Origin: Ruminococcoides intestinihominis
Lineage (GTDB): Bacteria; Bacillota; Clostridia; Oscillospirales; Acutalibacteraceae
NCBI RefSeq assembly: GCF_040096285.1
Contig: NZ_JBBMEY010000005.1
Span: 18,342-82,341, forward strand
DNA length: 64,000 bases
Direction: 5' to 3'
Within the stretch, counting starts at the first letter, position 1, and every line of letters starts with the position of its first letter. This document shows, in pieces, positions 23,901 to 31,761 of the stretch. Below the pieces are notes generated by a model. It made no database searches, had not been told where the DNA came from, and worked only from the letters and a program-made list of their open reading frames with translations. The position numbers and the translations under genes are program-made.

Positions 23901-26351
23901 TCTGATGCCCCGGCAGTAGGAGAGCTTACTGTTGAAAAGAAGGGAGAGGTACTTGACGGATTTAAGGGCGGACTTTTTGCAAACTCTGAGGATAAGGAGT
24001 TTGTCTATAAAGAGGGTTCACTTGCAGGAGCAGTATTCAAGGTGTATGCAGCGGAAGATATTTTCACAGCAGACAAGCAGAAAGACGCAGATGGCAACCG
24101 TACAAAGTATTACAGCAAGGGCGACCTTGTGGCAACTCTTACAACAGGAAAAGATGGAAAGGCAGTAGCCAAGAATCTTCCTCTTGGAAAGTATAAGGTT
24201 GTAGAAGTAACTGCTCCTAACGGATATGTATTAAATCCAAATGAGCAGACAGTCACATTTGCTTATGTGGATGATAAGACACCTGTTATCAAGGAAAGTC
24301 TTACTTTCTCTAATGACAGACAGAAACTTGATATGTCAGTGACTAAGCTTGATTCAGAAGATAATACACCGATTGCAGGTGCTGTATTTGGACTCTATGC
24401 AGATGAGGACATCAAGAATGTGGATGGCAAGGTAATCATCGAAAAGGGTACTTTACTTGAGAAAGCAACTTCTGATGAAAACGGAAAGATTACTTTTGTT
24501 AAGGATTATCCGTTTGCAAAGTATGTTGCAAAAGAGATTGAAAAGCCTGCCGGATATGTGACAAACGAAGAGGTAGTAACCTTTGATACCAAGTATAAGG
24601 GACAGGATGTTAAGACTGCTGTATATAACAGCGAGTATAAAAACACTCCTACAACCTTTGAGTTTACAAAGACGGATATTACAAGTGGCGCAGAGCTTAG
24701 TGGTGCAACACTTACTGTACTTGATAAGGATGGAAATGTGGTAGACACATGGACATCTGATGCAAAGGAAGCTCATGTAATCAAGAAGCTTGTAGTTGGC
24801 GAGACTTACACACTTCGTGAGGAGTTTGCTCCATACGGATACCTGAAAGCAACCGATATTCAGTTTACAGTAGAGGATACAGGCGATGTGCAGCATGTCG
24901 AGATGAAGGACGAGGTTCCGACAGGTTCTATCGTAATCAACAAGGATGGTGAGTTTGTAACAGATACCACTCTTATGAAGGGACACTGGTATGATTTCAT
25001 TTTCAATTACTTCAAGGATAGTCTCGCAGGAGTAACCTTTGATGTATATGCAAAAGAGGATATTGTGAGTGCAGACGGACTTGGAACTGTATACCACAAA
25101 GCTGGTGACAAGGTAGCAACCATTGTTACGAACGATAAGGGCATTGCAAGAATTGATGACCTTCCACTTGGCAAGTATTATCTTGTAGAGACAAAGACAT
25201 TAGATGGATTTGTGCTGGATGATACACCGATTGATGCAGACCTTTCTTATATCGACCAGAATACAAAGGTTGTATTTGCGGGAATGGATGTAACCAATGA
25301 GAGACAGAAGGTGCAGATTACTGTCACAAAGACTGATTCAGAGACGAAGAATGCTCTTGAAGGTGCAGTATTCGGCTTATTTGCGAAAGAGGATATCGTA
25401 AATAAAGATGGAAAAGTCATTGTCAAAGCAGATACACAGATTGAGAGAGGTGTTACTGGAAAGGATGGCAAAGTAACATTTACCTCTGACCTTCCGCTTG
25501 GACAGTATTATGTCAAAGAGATTGAGGCACCAAAGGGCTATGTGAAGTCTGATAAGATTTTTGATGTGGATGCTTCATATCAGGGAGATAAGGTAAAGGT
25601 TATCGAGTTTAAGGCAGCATTTGAAAATGCACCGATCAAGGTAGAAATTTCAAAGACTGATATCACAGGCAAGAAAGAATTGCCTGGAGCAAAGCTTTCG
25701 GTTATTGATGCTGATGGAAAGCTTGTTGAGAGCTGGACATCAGAGGCTGGAAAGACGCATATGATTGAGAGACTTCCTGTTGGAAAGTACACACTTCGTG
25801 AAGAATCAGCTCCTTATGGATACAAGGTGGCGAAGGATGTGACCTTTGAGGTAAAGGAGACTGCCGAGATTCAGAAGGTATCCATGAAGGATGAGCAGGC
25901 AGTAGGTAAGATTGTCATTGAGAAAACTGACAAAGTAACCGGAAAGCCGATTGAGGGTATTGTATTTGAAGTAAGGGATAAGGACGGAAAGGTGCTTGAT
26001 ACACTCACTACTGACAAGAATGGTCATGCAGAGAGCAAGGAGCTTCCTATCTGTACTTACAACGAGGATGGATCATTCAAAGAAGATATCCATTATACAG
26101 TTGTTGAGACTAAAGCAGCTGACGGATATATCCTTGATGAAACAGCTCATGATGTAACTCTTCGATATGATGACAATGCACCGGATGTTGTTGTAACAAC
26201 TCTTAAGCTTGTCAATGTACCGACAGAGCCTAAGCTTCCACAGACAGGCGACAATGCAAATCCGCTTCTTTATCTTGGAATTGGTGCACTTGCACTTATT
26301 ACAGGTGTTGGAGTCGGACTTCGTGGAAGAAAGAAAAAGAATAAACAGTAA
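20973..26351 (+). CDS. Giant LPQTG-anchored thioester/Cna-B adhesin
   Basis: This 1,792-residue surface protein has a signal peptide (cleavage near AFAA at 29-32), an N-terminal thioester domain of the TQXA type with Cys75 (YCMNFG) and Gln134 (ATQAMVW), about thirteen Cna-B/SpaA-type repeats recognisable by their last strands (YYVKEITAPKGYVL, YRIEEIKAPFGYV and similar), and a C-terminal LPQTG signal, TM segment and basic tail. Thioester domains can bind host or partner surfaces covalently, and the repeats form isopeptide-stabilised rods. It probably promotes mating contacts or host adhesion. The sortase at 53.6 kb is the likely anchoring enzyme. AAGGAGG supports ATG 20973. Confidence 0.93.
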   Translation: MKQKLKRFMAGFMAMLTLVGTLFTNGTTAFAASPQANIAFWNASVKNSGEVSELKPGFNHGKILYSILDGNSAYCMNFGLRADGGQLMNSYDDASTSMSAQQRKLLSYCLYYGFNSTQKAAPSNSQCDEYIATQAMVWVIVADIFGTGSGDLAARKLCNTAPSPDSSYSYYERLRDNISSSYNATLPSFASRRTSEAPTYELKWNEGSQRFEATLSDSNGVLSDFDFGISGYSVDKNGNSITISSTSVNTTATTGTFTSNAGKVETTSSCVFWLTGKSGYQEFISERPTADPVKAYIKVKTENIGYGELTKTDESSGVKLSGAVYGIYSDSGCTNRVQTMTTDGNGYAKSAALVAGTYYVKEITAPKGYVLSDKVHTLTVRAGQTTGISATDKEQLGAITIYKEGEVLSAWNGSNFIYEKKKLPGATFKVTAGADIYKADRTKVYNAGDVVAESLTTGTDGQVVLSDLHLGTYVVTEIKSIDGYTINTTPQTVKIEYKDQTVTVQYESTTVENTRQKADVSVVKKDSDTENPLDGGKYTLYAGNDIKNYAGQVIVTKGTALETVTTGEDGSASYSVDLPISNGYYISETQAPYAYIRNQSDVYSFNFNVLPETQAKATFSHTFKNDRTTAKIHIYKVDKESGKAVPQGDASLEGAVYGLYARNDIVHPDGATGVVFKAGDLVATLTTDKNGEAEVNNLYLGNYYVKEITPSEGYLLDEEEHDVVCDYEGDLVAEVSRSTTSAEQVIKQPFQLIKVSDNGDDTEAGLLAGAEFTAYLKSSLPVKEDGSYDFDKATPVIIGENGATTITSDDKGHAVSIAIPYGTYVVIESKTPHNMETIKPFEVKIKENHPTEPQTWRVFLDREFTAKLRVIKKDSDTKQTVLVPNAEFKIFNLDKNEYVTQYTTYPSKVKHTSFFTDEDGDLILPEALKIGNYRIEEIKAPFGYVVNDNYINISVDTDTAFETDGDTNDAIITVEYSDAPAVGELTVEKKGEVLDGFKGGLFANSEDKEFVYKEGSLAGAVFKVYAAEDIFTADKQKDADGNRTKYYSKGDLVATLTTGKDGKAVAKNLPLGKYKVVEVTAPNGYVLNPNEQTVTFAYVDDKTPVIKESLTFSNDRQKLDMSVTKLDSEDNTPIAGAVFGLYADEDIKNVDGKVIIEKGTLLEKATSDENGKITFVKDYPFAKYVAKEIEKPAGYVTNEEVVTFDTKYKGQDVKTAVYNSEYKNTPTTFEFTKTDITSGAELSGATLTVLDKDGNVVDTWTSDAKEAHVIKKLVVGETYTLREEFAPYGYLKATDIQFTVEDTGDVQHVEMKDEVPTGSIVINKDGEFVTDTTLMKGHWYDFIFNYFKDSLAGVTFDVYAKEDIVSADGLGTVYHKAGDKVATIVTNDKGIARIDDLPLGKYYLVETKTLDGFVLDDTPIDADLSYIDQNTKVVFAGMDVTNERQKVQITVTKTDSETKNALEGAVFGLFAKEDIVNKDGKVIVKADTQIERGVTGKDGKVTFTSDLPLGQYYVKEIEAPKGYVKSDKIFDVDASYQGDKVKVIEFKAAFENAPIKVEISKTDITGKKELPGAKLSVIDADGKLVESWTSEAGKTHMIERLPVGKYTLREESAPYGYKVAKDVTFEVKETAEIQKVSMKDEQAVGKIVIEKTDKVTGKPIEGIVFEVRDKDGKVLDTLTTDKNGHAESKELPICTYNEDGSFKEDIHYTVVETKAADGYILDETAHDVTLRYDDNAPDVVVTTLKLVNVPTEPKLPQTGDNANPLLYLGIGALALITGVGVGLRGRKKKNKQ

Positions 26352-26362
26352 CAATTAACCTT

Positions 26363-26404
26363 GCGGGGAATGTAAGCCAGTGACTTATGTTCCCTGCTTT
26401 TTTA
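26363..26404 (+). terminator. Terminator with conserved apical motif, after the adhesin gene
   Basis: GCGGGGAATGTAAG (26363-26376) pairs with CTTATGTTCCCTGC (26384-26397), followed by TTTTTTT. The top of the hairpin repeats the TGTAAGCCA...ACTTATGT element of the terminator at 20908, while the lower stem is completely different in sequence. Confidence 0.88.
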
Positions 26405-26424
26405 GATTAAGGAGGAATCGTAAT

Positions 26425-27420
26425 ATGATGAATTACGAGATTTTTAAGGAAGTAGTAAAAGAAAAGTTTATGGATTATATGCCTGAGAAGTTCAAAGGAA
26501 TGGAGCTTGTGGCAGAGCCAGTGGAAAAGGTGAATGTGACTCTTGATGGCATCATCTTAAGAGAAGAAGGCAGGAACATTTCGCCTACGATTTATATCAA
26601 TGACATGTATAAGAAGTATCAGGACTGTGGTGATCTTGAGGAAACACTTATGGCTGCATGTGACTTTATGGAAAGGGCATATGAGCAGGCTCCGGTTGTT
26701 GATGTGGACAGCATTATGAGAGATGCTAACGAGAAGATTGTATTCCAGCTCATCAATACAGAGCAGAATAAGACCTTTTTGGAACAGGTACCTCACAGGG
26801 AGTTCCAGGATCTTTCTATTGTGTACAAGGTAATTATCAGTGCCGATAAGGATGCGGTGCAGAGTTCAAAAATTACAAATGAATTTGCAAAAAGACTTGG
26901 GATGAGCGAGGAACAGCTCTTTAAGTGTGCTGCTGAAAACACAAGAAGGCTCTTTCCACCTGTAGTACGAAGCATGAATGACATTATGAAAGAAATGTTC
27001 GCAAGGGATGGGATGCCACAGGAGATTGCAGATATGATGATAGCCGAGATTCCACCGGAACAGACAATGTGGGTGATTTCCAATGAAAAGGGTATCAATG
27101 GCGCAGCATCCATGCTTTATGAGAATGAGCTTCATGAGCTGGCAGAGAGTTTAGAGAGTGACCTTTATATTCTCCCTTCGAGCGTGCATGAGGTTATTGC
27201 TGTATCTTCAGATATGGGAAGCCCTGAGATGCTTGCACAGATGGTAGTTGAGGTAAATATGCAGGAGGTGTCTTTGGACGAGAGACTTTCCAATCAGGTA
27301 TATCACTATGATAAGGATTTAAGAAAACTTACCCTTGCAACTGATACACCGAACAAGAGACTTGATGGTATCGTTGCAGAACCTCCCCTTGTATATGATG
27401 CGAAGGAAAAGTCCAGATAG
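26425..27420 (+). CDS. DUF5688 family protein
   Basis: This 331-residue cytoplasmic protein belongs to the DUF5688 family that is frequent on Firmicutes conjugative elements. Recognisable parts are MMNYEIFKEVVKEKFMDYMP at the start, GRNISPTIYINDMYKKYQ near residue 60, and ASMLYENELHELAESLESDL followed by YILPSSVHEVIAV near 240-265. The biochemical role is not known. ATG 26425 follows AAGGAGGAA and the terminator with the conserved hairpin. The next small gene starts 9 nt downstream. Confidence 0.75.
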   Translation: MMNYEIFKEVVKEKFMDYMPEKFKGMELVAEPVEKVNVTLDGIILREEGRNISPTIYINDMYKKYQDCGDLEETLMAACDFMERAYEQAPVVDVDSIMRDANEKIVFQLINTEQNKTFLEQVPHREFQDLSIVYKVIISADKDAVQSSKITNEFAKRLGMSEEQLFKCAAENTRRLFPPVVRSMNDIMKEMFARDGMPQEIADMMIAEIPPEQTMWVISNEKGINGAASMLYENELHELAESLESDLYILPSSVHEVIAVSSDMGSPEMLAQMVVEVNMQEVSLDERLSNQVYHYDKDLRKLTLATDTPNKRLDGIVAEPPLVYDAKEKSR

Positions 27421-27429
27421 GAGGCAGTT

Positions 27430-27546
27430 ATGGAGCAGGAACTTACAATGGAAGAACTCATTGCTCTCATAAACAGCCAGAAAGGTGACTTTGTTATCCG
27501 TGTCGAGTTTGGAGAGGAGGCGGTGTCTGATGCCAAAGAAGAATGA
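27430..27546 (+). CDS. Small protein between DUF5688 and RadC genes
   Basis: A 38-residue frame (MEQELTMEELIALINSQKGD and onward, ending in SDAKEE) lies between the two genes and overlaps the RadC start by 17 nt. GATAGGAGGCAG upstream gives it a ribosome site. The overlap suggests coupling; no family recognised. Confidence 0.5.
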   Translation: MEQELTMEELIALINSQKGDFVIRVEFGEEAVSDAKEE

Positions 27547-28069
27547 CTTCAAGCTTGATGTGGTTTCGGTAAGACTTGTAAAGGATGCTCCGATTTATTC
27601 GGAGCACACCTTTAACAATCCGGCGGATATAGCTGCTGTCATGGGAGACTGTATGTGCCAGTTTGACAGGGAAGTAGTGTGTGTGGTCAATCTAAGGTCA
27701 GATTTAAAACCTATCAATGTGCATTTTGCAAGTGTTGGCTCTTTAAATGAGGCAATGGCACATCCGAGAGAACTGTTTAAATCAAGTATCTTAAGCAATG
27801 CTGCAAGCATGATGTTAATCCATTGTCATCCATCCGGGAACGTATTCCCAAGCAAGGCAGACACGATGATGACGGATCGCATGAACAAGCTGTGTGAGCT
27901 GATGGGAATACCTCTCATTGACCATATCATAGTCGGTGGAGACAATCGTGAATTTTTCAGTTTCAGGGAAAAAGGCATGATTGATAATCCTAAGATTACC
28001 CTGAGCACAGATTACCGGACACTTGATATCAAGTCACCGCTTGTAGCAGAGCAGGGAAAGGCAAGGTGA
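27530..28069 (+). CDS. RadC-like JAB/MPN domain protein
   Basis: The 179-residue protein carries the JAMM zinc motif H98xH100PSG...D111 (HCHPSGNVFPSKAD) and the following GIPLIDHIIVGG segment of the RadC family. Chromosomal RadC proteins are longer and have an HhH domain; this short form is typical of mobile elements. A metal-dependent nuclease or peptidase role has been suggested for the fold, but is not proven. ATG 27530 is supported by GGAGAGGAGG at 27511-27520. The TOPRIM gene follows 4 nt after the stop, forming a DNA-processing pair. Confidence 0.82.
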   Translation: MPKKNDFKLDVVSVRLVKDAPIYSEHTFNNPADIAAVMGDCMCQFDREVVCVVNLRSDLKPINVHFASVGSLNEAMAHPRELFKSSILSNAASMMLIHCHPSGNVFPSKADTMMTDRMNKLCELMGIPLIDHIIVGGDNREFFSFREKGMIDNPKITLSTDYRTLDIKSPLVAEQGKAR

Positions 28070-28073
28070 AAGC

Positions 28074-29051
28074 ATGGATGGAAGATTTACGGATGAAGAG
28101 CTTGCCATAGCAAAGAGTGTTGACCTGTGTGCAGTTGCTGAAAGCCTTGGGTATACCGTAAAGAGGATTGGCAAATACCACACTTTAAAGGAGATGGATT
28201 CCATCCGTATCTATAACAGAAGCCATTGGTACAGATGGTCAAGGCAGTTTGACAAAGGCAACAATGGCGGCTCACAGATAGATTTCTTACGGGTATTTTG
28301 TGGAATGAGTGTAAAAGAGGCTGTGTTCTGGCTTTTAGATTTCGCAGGATACAAAAGAATTGAGAAGCCTGTAAAGCAGCCTCTTGTTCATCAGGTATCG
28401 CAGAAGCAGGCAGAGGAGAGAAAGCCATTTGTCCTACCGGAACCGGCAGGAGATAATTCCTATATTATTTCCTATCTGAATCAGGAGAGAGGAATCAGCA
28501 GAGCAGTCATAGATCTGTTTTTAAAAGAAGGACTGATTTATGAGAGCAGGCATTACCACAATGTTGTTTTCAAAGGAAATGATAAAAATGGAGTGACAAG
28601 ATTTGCAAGTATGCGGGGAGTGTTTGATAAGCAGGGCAAGCCATTCAAGTGTGATGTCACAGGAAATGATAAGAACTATGGATTTAATGTGGTAAATGTT
28701 AACAGTACAGAGCTTGTAGTATTTGAGGCTGCAATCGACCTTATGAGTTATGTCGATATCTTCGCGGATTATGAATCAAATAAGCTGGCACTTGGGATGC
28801 TTGCAGATGCACCACTTGAGACTTTTCTTCGGGAACATCCGCAGATTACTTCCATCCGGTTCTGCCTTGATGGAGATGAGCCGGGGAGAAAAGCAGCAGC
28901 TGAACTTATGAGAAAGTATTATGAGCTTGGATATGAGGTAGAAGACTGTCCGCCACCTGCCGGATATAAGGATTACAACGAGTGGCTTGTAGCGGCAAAG
29001 CTTAATCTGAACAGGATGAATAAGCGAGCAGATGAACCAGTCAGGGCATGA
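28074..29051 (+). CDS. DUF3991 and TOPRIM domain protein (primase-like)
   Basis: The 325-residue protein has a short N-terminal CHC2-like or DUF3991 part (VAESLGYTVKRIGKYHTLKE, then GGSQIDFLRVFCGMSVKEAV) and a C-terminal TOPRIM domain (about 205-290) with LVVFEAAIDLMSY, where the glutamate is the first acidic residue, and FCLDGDEPGRKAA, the DxD-type motif. TOPRIM proteins of this kind act in priming or processing transferred DNA; the role here is inferred. It lies directly before the hairpin array and the relaxase genes. Confidence 0.8.
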   Translation: MDGRFTDEELAIAKSVDLCAVAESLGYTVKRIGKYHTLKEMDSIRIYNRSHWYRWSRQFDKGNNGGSQIDFLRVFCGMSVKEAVFWLLDFAGYKRIEKPVKQPLVHQVSQKQAEERKPFVLPEPAGDNSYIISYLNQERGISRAVIDLFLKEGLIYESRHYHNVVFKGNDKNGVTRFASMRGVFDKQGKPFKCDVTGNDKNYGFNVVNVNSTELVVFEAAIDLMSYVDIFADYESNKLALGMLADAPLETFLREHPQITSIRFCLDGDEPGRKAAAELMRKYYELGYEVEDCPPPAGYKDYNEWLVAAKLNLNRMNKRADEPVRA

Positions 29052-29069
29052 GAAAACGGATTTTGATGT

Positions 29070-29283
29070 GTGGGGGCAGAAAGCGCCCCCAAAACAGCAA
29101 AGTGGGGGCAGAAAGCGCCCCCAAAATGTCAAAGTGGGGGCAGAAAGTGCCCCCACAATTTGGACACGACAAAATCCGGACTGAAGTAAAAATAAAAGTG
29201 GGGGCGGAAAGCGCCCCCAAAATAACAAAGTGGGGGCAGAAAGCGCCCCCAAAATAGCAAAGTGGGGGCAAAAAGCGCCCCCA
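29070..29283. repeat. Phased 32-bp hairpin array (six copies, one empty slot)
   Basis: Six near-identical palindromic units, GTGGGGGCAGAAAGCGCCCC plus a final CC, begin at 29070, 29102, 29134, 29198, 29230 and 29262. The start-to-start distance is exactly 32 bp, and the missing slot at 29166 is filled by a unique sequence (TTGGACACGACAAAATCCGG region, about 29159-29180), keeping the phase. Units differ by a few bases (AAGTGC in copy 3, GGCGGAAA in copy 4, CAAAAAGC in copy 6). Position between primase and mobilisation genes suggests part of the transfer origin. Confidence 0.92.
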
Positions 29284-29302
29284 CTTTCATAAACAGAGGG
29301 TT

Positions 29303-29365
29303 TTAGGGAGATTTTCTCCCTAACTAGATGGCATTAGGACAGAGATGTCTCTAATGCGTATCTAG
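29303..29365. other. Inverted repeats, candidate oriT
   Basis: Two structures lie next to the hairpin array: TTAGGGAG/CTCCCTAA (29303-29323), and a long interrupted palindrome made of CTAGAT/ATCTAG, CATTAG/CTAATG and GACA/TGTC arms (29324-29365). Together with MobC and relaxase genes downstream this is the expected setting of oriT. The nick site cannot be read from the sequence. The remaining stretch to 29,444 holds no other recognisable element. Confidence 0.55.
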
Positions 29366-29444
29366 CCGTAAACCTAAGAGATTCAGACAGGCGTGTGGGT
29401 GGAAGAGATATACAAAACACGGATAAGGGAGGTGCAGGAAAGCA

Positions 29445-29966
29445 ATGGATAAAGAACTTACAATAATCACAGAACCAGAGGAACTTATTGCCTGGGCAGA
29501 CACATTTGATATCTTACTAAACCCTTCGATAGAAGATGCTGCAATTCTGCTTAACTATATGGAAGGACATGATTATGCCATTGGCATAGATTCAGATGGG
29601 AAGATGTACAGGCAGGATATTGCTGAAGAGAATGGCGAGATAGAACCATATTTGATTGATGATGTTATAGATATTGTCTGTGAATGGAACTATGAACTGA
29701 TACTTGATGCGGAAGCACACAGGAGTGATCCAAAGGATTTTAACGACTATAACGAGTATCAGAGCAAGTATGAAAGTCTGAAAGCAGATGAAAAGAGACT
29801 GGACAGATTGTTTGATAAAACCAGTTATGGTAAGGAACTTATAGAAGTTGCTACAGAGCTTGCAGACAGGGTTATTGCCCAGCTGGGTAATAAAGAACTG
29901 GAAAAAGCTGCTGTAACAGTAGCAGAAGGAGTAAGAGAATACAGTACGGGTAAGAGAGGAAGGTGA
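29445..29966 (+). CDS. Hypothetical ICE protein before mobC
   Basis: I do not recognise this acidic 173-residue protein. It has no signal or TM segment. The first half contains LNPSIEDAAILLNYMEGHDY and GIDSDGKMYRQDI; the second half is a helix-rich charged segment (about 95-173) likely to form a coiled structure. It follows the oriT-like region and lies 4 nt before mobC, so an accessory role in the relaxosome is plausible. GGGAGGTGCAGGAAAGC provides its ribosome site. Confidence 0.6.
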   Translation: MDKELTIITEPEELIAWADTFDILLNPSIEDAAILLNYMEGHDYAIGIDSDGKMYRQDIAEENGEIEPYLIDDVIDIVCEWNYELILDAEAHRSDPKDFNDYNEYQSKYESLKADEKRLDRLFDKTSYGKELIEVATELADRVIAQLGNKELEKAAVTVAEGVREYSTGKRGR

Positions 29967-29970
29967 TTCT

Positions 29971-30300
29971 ATGGCTGATAAAGTTCATTGTATAAGGAAA
30001 ACACTAAGACTTATGCCACAGGAAGCGAAGGTACTTTCTGATAAGGCAAAGGCAAATGGAATGAATGAAGCCGAATATATCAGGCTTCTAATCAGTCAGA
30101 AACCAAATGATTATCCGGAAGTAAGGAAACTTCTTAAAGAGCTTATCAATGAGATAAACCGAATCGGCATTAACATCAATCAGATTGTATTTAACAGCAA
30201 TGCACAGCTGTATTCCAAGAAAGATAAGGAACAGCTTGTGTCATATATGAAAAAGCTGAATCAGTCTGTCAGCGAGGCGGTGGTAAAGATTGGCAATTAG
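29971..30300 (+). CDS. mobC: MobC-type relaxosome accessory protein
   Basis: The 109-residue protein has a ribbon-helix-helix N-terminus (KTLRLMPQEAKVLSDKAKAN, then MNEAEYIRLLI) and the MobC C-terminal segment RKLLKELINEINRIGININQ with VFNSNAQL. MobC proteins bind oriT and help the relaxase open the strands. Its 3' end overlaps the relaxase start by 11 nt, the usual coupled arrangement. Confidence 0.88.
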   Translation: MADKVHCIRKTLRLMPQEAKVLSDKAKANGMNEAEYIRLLISQKPNDYPEVRKLLKELINEINRIGININQIVFNSNAQLYSKKDKEQLVSYMKKLNQSVSEAVVKIGN

Positions 30301-31732
30301 TAAGATACTTCACATGAAGGACAGCGGGAATTCTTTTCATGCAAGGCATTTAAAGCGGGCACTGGATTATGTAATGAATCCTGAGAAAACGCAGGGAGGA
30401 AGACTTGTGGGAGCCATAAACTGCCAGGCAGATATGGCTTTTGAACAGATGATGGATACAAAGAAACAGTTTGGAAAAACAGACAAGCGACAGGGGTATC
30501 ACATCATTCTTTCCTTCAAAGAGGATGAGGTGGAACCGGACAGGGCTTTTGAGATAACACAGAAGTTTGTAGCAGAATATCTTGGTGATGCCTATGAAGC
30601 GGTATTTGTGGTTCATGATAATACAGACCATGTTCATTCACACATTGTATTTAACAGTGTAAGCTTTGTGGATGGGAAAAAGTATCGCTACGAGAAAGGT
30701 GACTGGGCAAAGTATATCCAGCCGATTACCAATAAGCTGTGTCAGGAGTATGGTCTTTCCATTATAGATGTGGAGGATGGCAGCAAAGAGAAACAGCATG
30801 AGAATTATAAGGATTGGAGCGAATATCGTGAAGGCAGCTTTGTGTGGGCAGATATGATAAAAAGAGATCTTGATGCCTGCATTTTACAGGCAAATGATTT
30901 TAGTGGATTTCTGGAGCTGCTGTCGGAAAAAGGATATGAGGTCAAGCAGGGAAAGTATCTGGCAGTCAGACCACAGGGGATGACAAGATTCAGAAGATGT
31001 AAGATTCTTGGCGAGAATTATTCACAGGAAGCTATTGTGGAGCGTATTGCTAAGGAAGATTTATCCTTTTACCAGTCACAGAATGAGGAAAGGCAGGCAG
31101 CGATAGTAAAGTGCTATGTCAAAAGATACCGCAGGGCGAAGATGTCAGGCTTGCAGAAAAGATATTATGCAAAGCTTTACCGGATTGGAAAGCTGAAAAA
31201 GAAGCCATATAGTCAGGTATGGAAGTATAAGGATGATATCCGAAAGATGCATAAGCTGCAGGAGCAGTATCTATTTCTGGTAAGGCATAAGATTGAGAGT
31301 GCGGAAGAACTTGTATCGGTACTTGATAATCTGACGGATAAGAAAAAAGAAGCATCAAAGGAAAAGAGTAAGACCTATAAGGCTAAGGAAAGATTCAAAG
31401 ATATTTTTGACAAGGCTGAACAGATCCGGGGGCTTGATGATGCGGAATCGTGTTATCAGAGTGGGGATACCTTCTTTGAAGATGAGCACAATGCATGGGA
31501 AAGGCTTAACACTGAGCTTCTGGCACAGGGATACAGTGTGGAAGAGGTCGAGAGTCTTAGAAAAAAATATGAGAGCAAGTATGCACAGGACTGTAAGGCA
31601 GAACGGGCGGTATCAAAGGAACTTAATCTTGGAAGATCAATATGGAAGGAACTTACGGTATCAGCTTCGGCAGAAGAGAAGCAGTATGACAAAGAAACAA
31701 TAAGAGACAGAAAAGAACAGCCGGTACGTTAG
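30290..31732 (+). CDS. mobA: MobA/VirD2-type relaxase
   Basis: This 480-residue relaxase nicks one strand at oriT and stays bound to the 5' end during transfer. The relaxase domain (about 1-190) shows QGYHIILSF, and the metal-binding triad H114xH116xH118 in DHVHSHIVFNSV; Tyr27 in LDYVMN is a candidate catalytic residue. The C-terminal half is helical and charged. Translation seems to start at TTG 30290, inside mobC; ATG 30314 is an alternative. A terminator overlaps the stop codon. Confidence 0.92.
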   Translation: MAISKILHMKDSGNSFHARHLKRALDYVMNPEKTQGGRLVGAINCQADMAFEQMMDTKKQFGKTDKRQGYHIILSFKEDEVEPDRAFEITQKFVAEYLGDAYEAVFVVHDNTDHVHSHIVFNSVSFVDGKKYRYEKGDWAKYIQPITNKLCQEYGLSIIDVEDGSKEKQHENYKDWSEYREGSFVWADMIKRDLDACILQANDFSGFLELLSEKGYEVKQGKYLAVRPQGMTRFRRCKILGENYSQEAIVERIAKEDLSFYQSQNEERQAAIVKCYVKRYRRAKMSGLQKRYYAKLYRIGKLKKKPYSQVWKYKDDIRKMHKLQEQYLFLVRHKIESAEELVSVLDNLTDKKKEASKEKSKTYKAKERFKDIFDKAEQIRGLDDAESCYQSGDTFFEDEHNAWERLNTELLAQGYSVEEVESLRKKYESKYAQDCKAERAVSKELNLGRSIWKELTVSASAEEKQYDKETIRDRKEQPVR

Positions 31733-31744
31733 GCTGTTTTTTTA
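31716..31744 (+). terminator. Terminator overlapping the relaxase stop
   Basis: AACAGCC (31716-31722) pairs with GGCTGTT (31732-31738) and runs into a T-tract to 31744; the relaxase stop codon lies inside the loop. Confidence 0.8.
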
Positions 31745-31761
31745 GTGGTTAGGAGGCATAT

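Noticed and set aside
24453..25097. Minus-strand frame of 214 codons in the adhesin gene
   Set aside because: Shadow of the repeat-rich adhesin frame; the product is not coherent.
29041..29271. Minus-strand and plus-strand reading frames over the palindrome array
   Set aside because: Their Cys/Pro/Phe-rich repetitive products are translation artefacts of the 32-bp repeat; no ribosome sites and no family resemblance.
29070..29283. CRISPR array
   Set aside because: The intervals between repeats are only 10 nt and almost identical, the repeats are perfect hairpins, and no cas genes are near.
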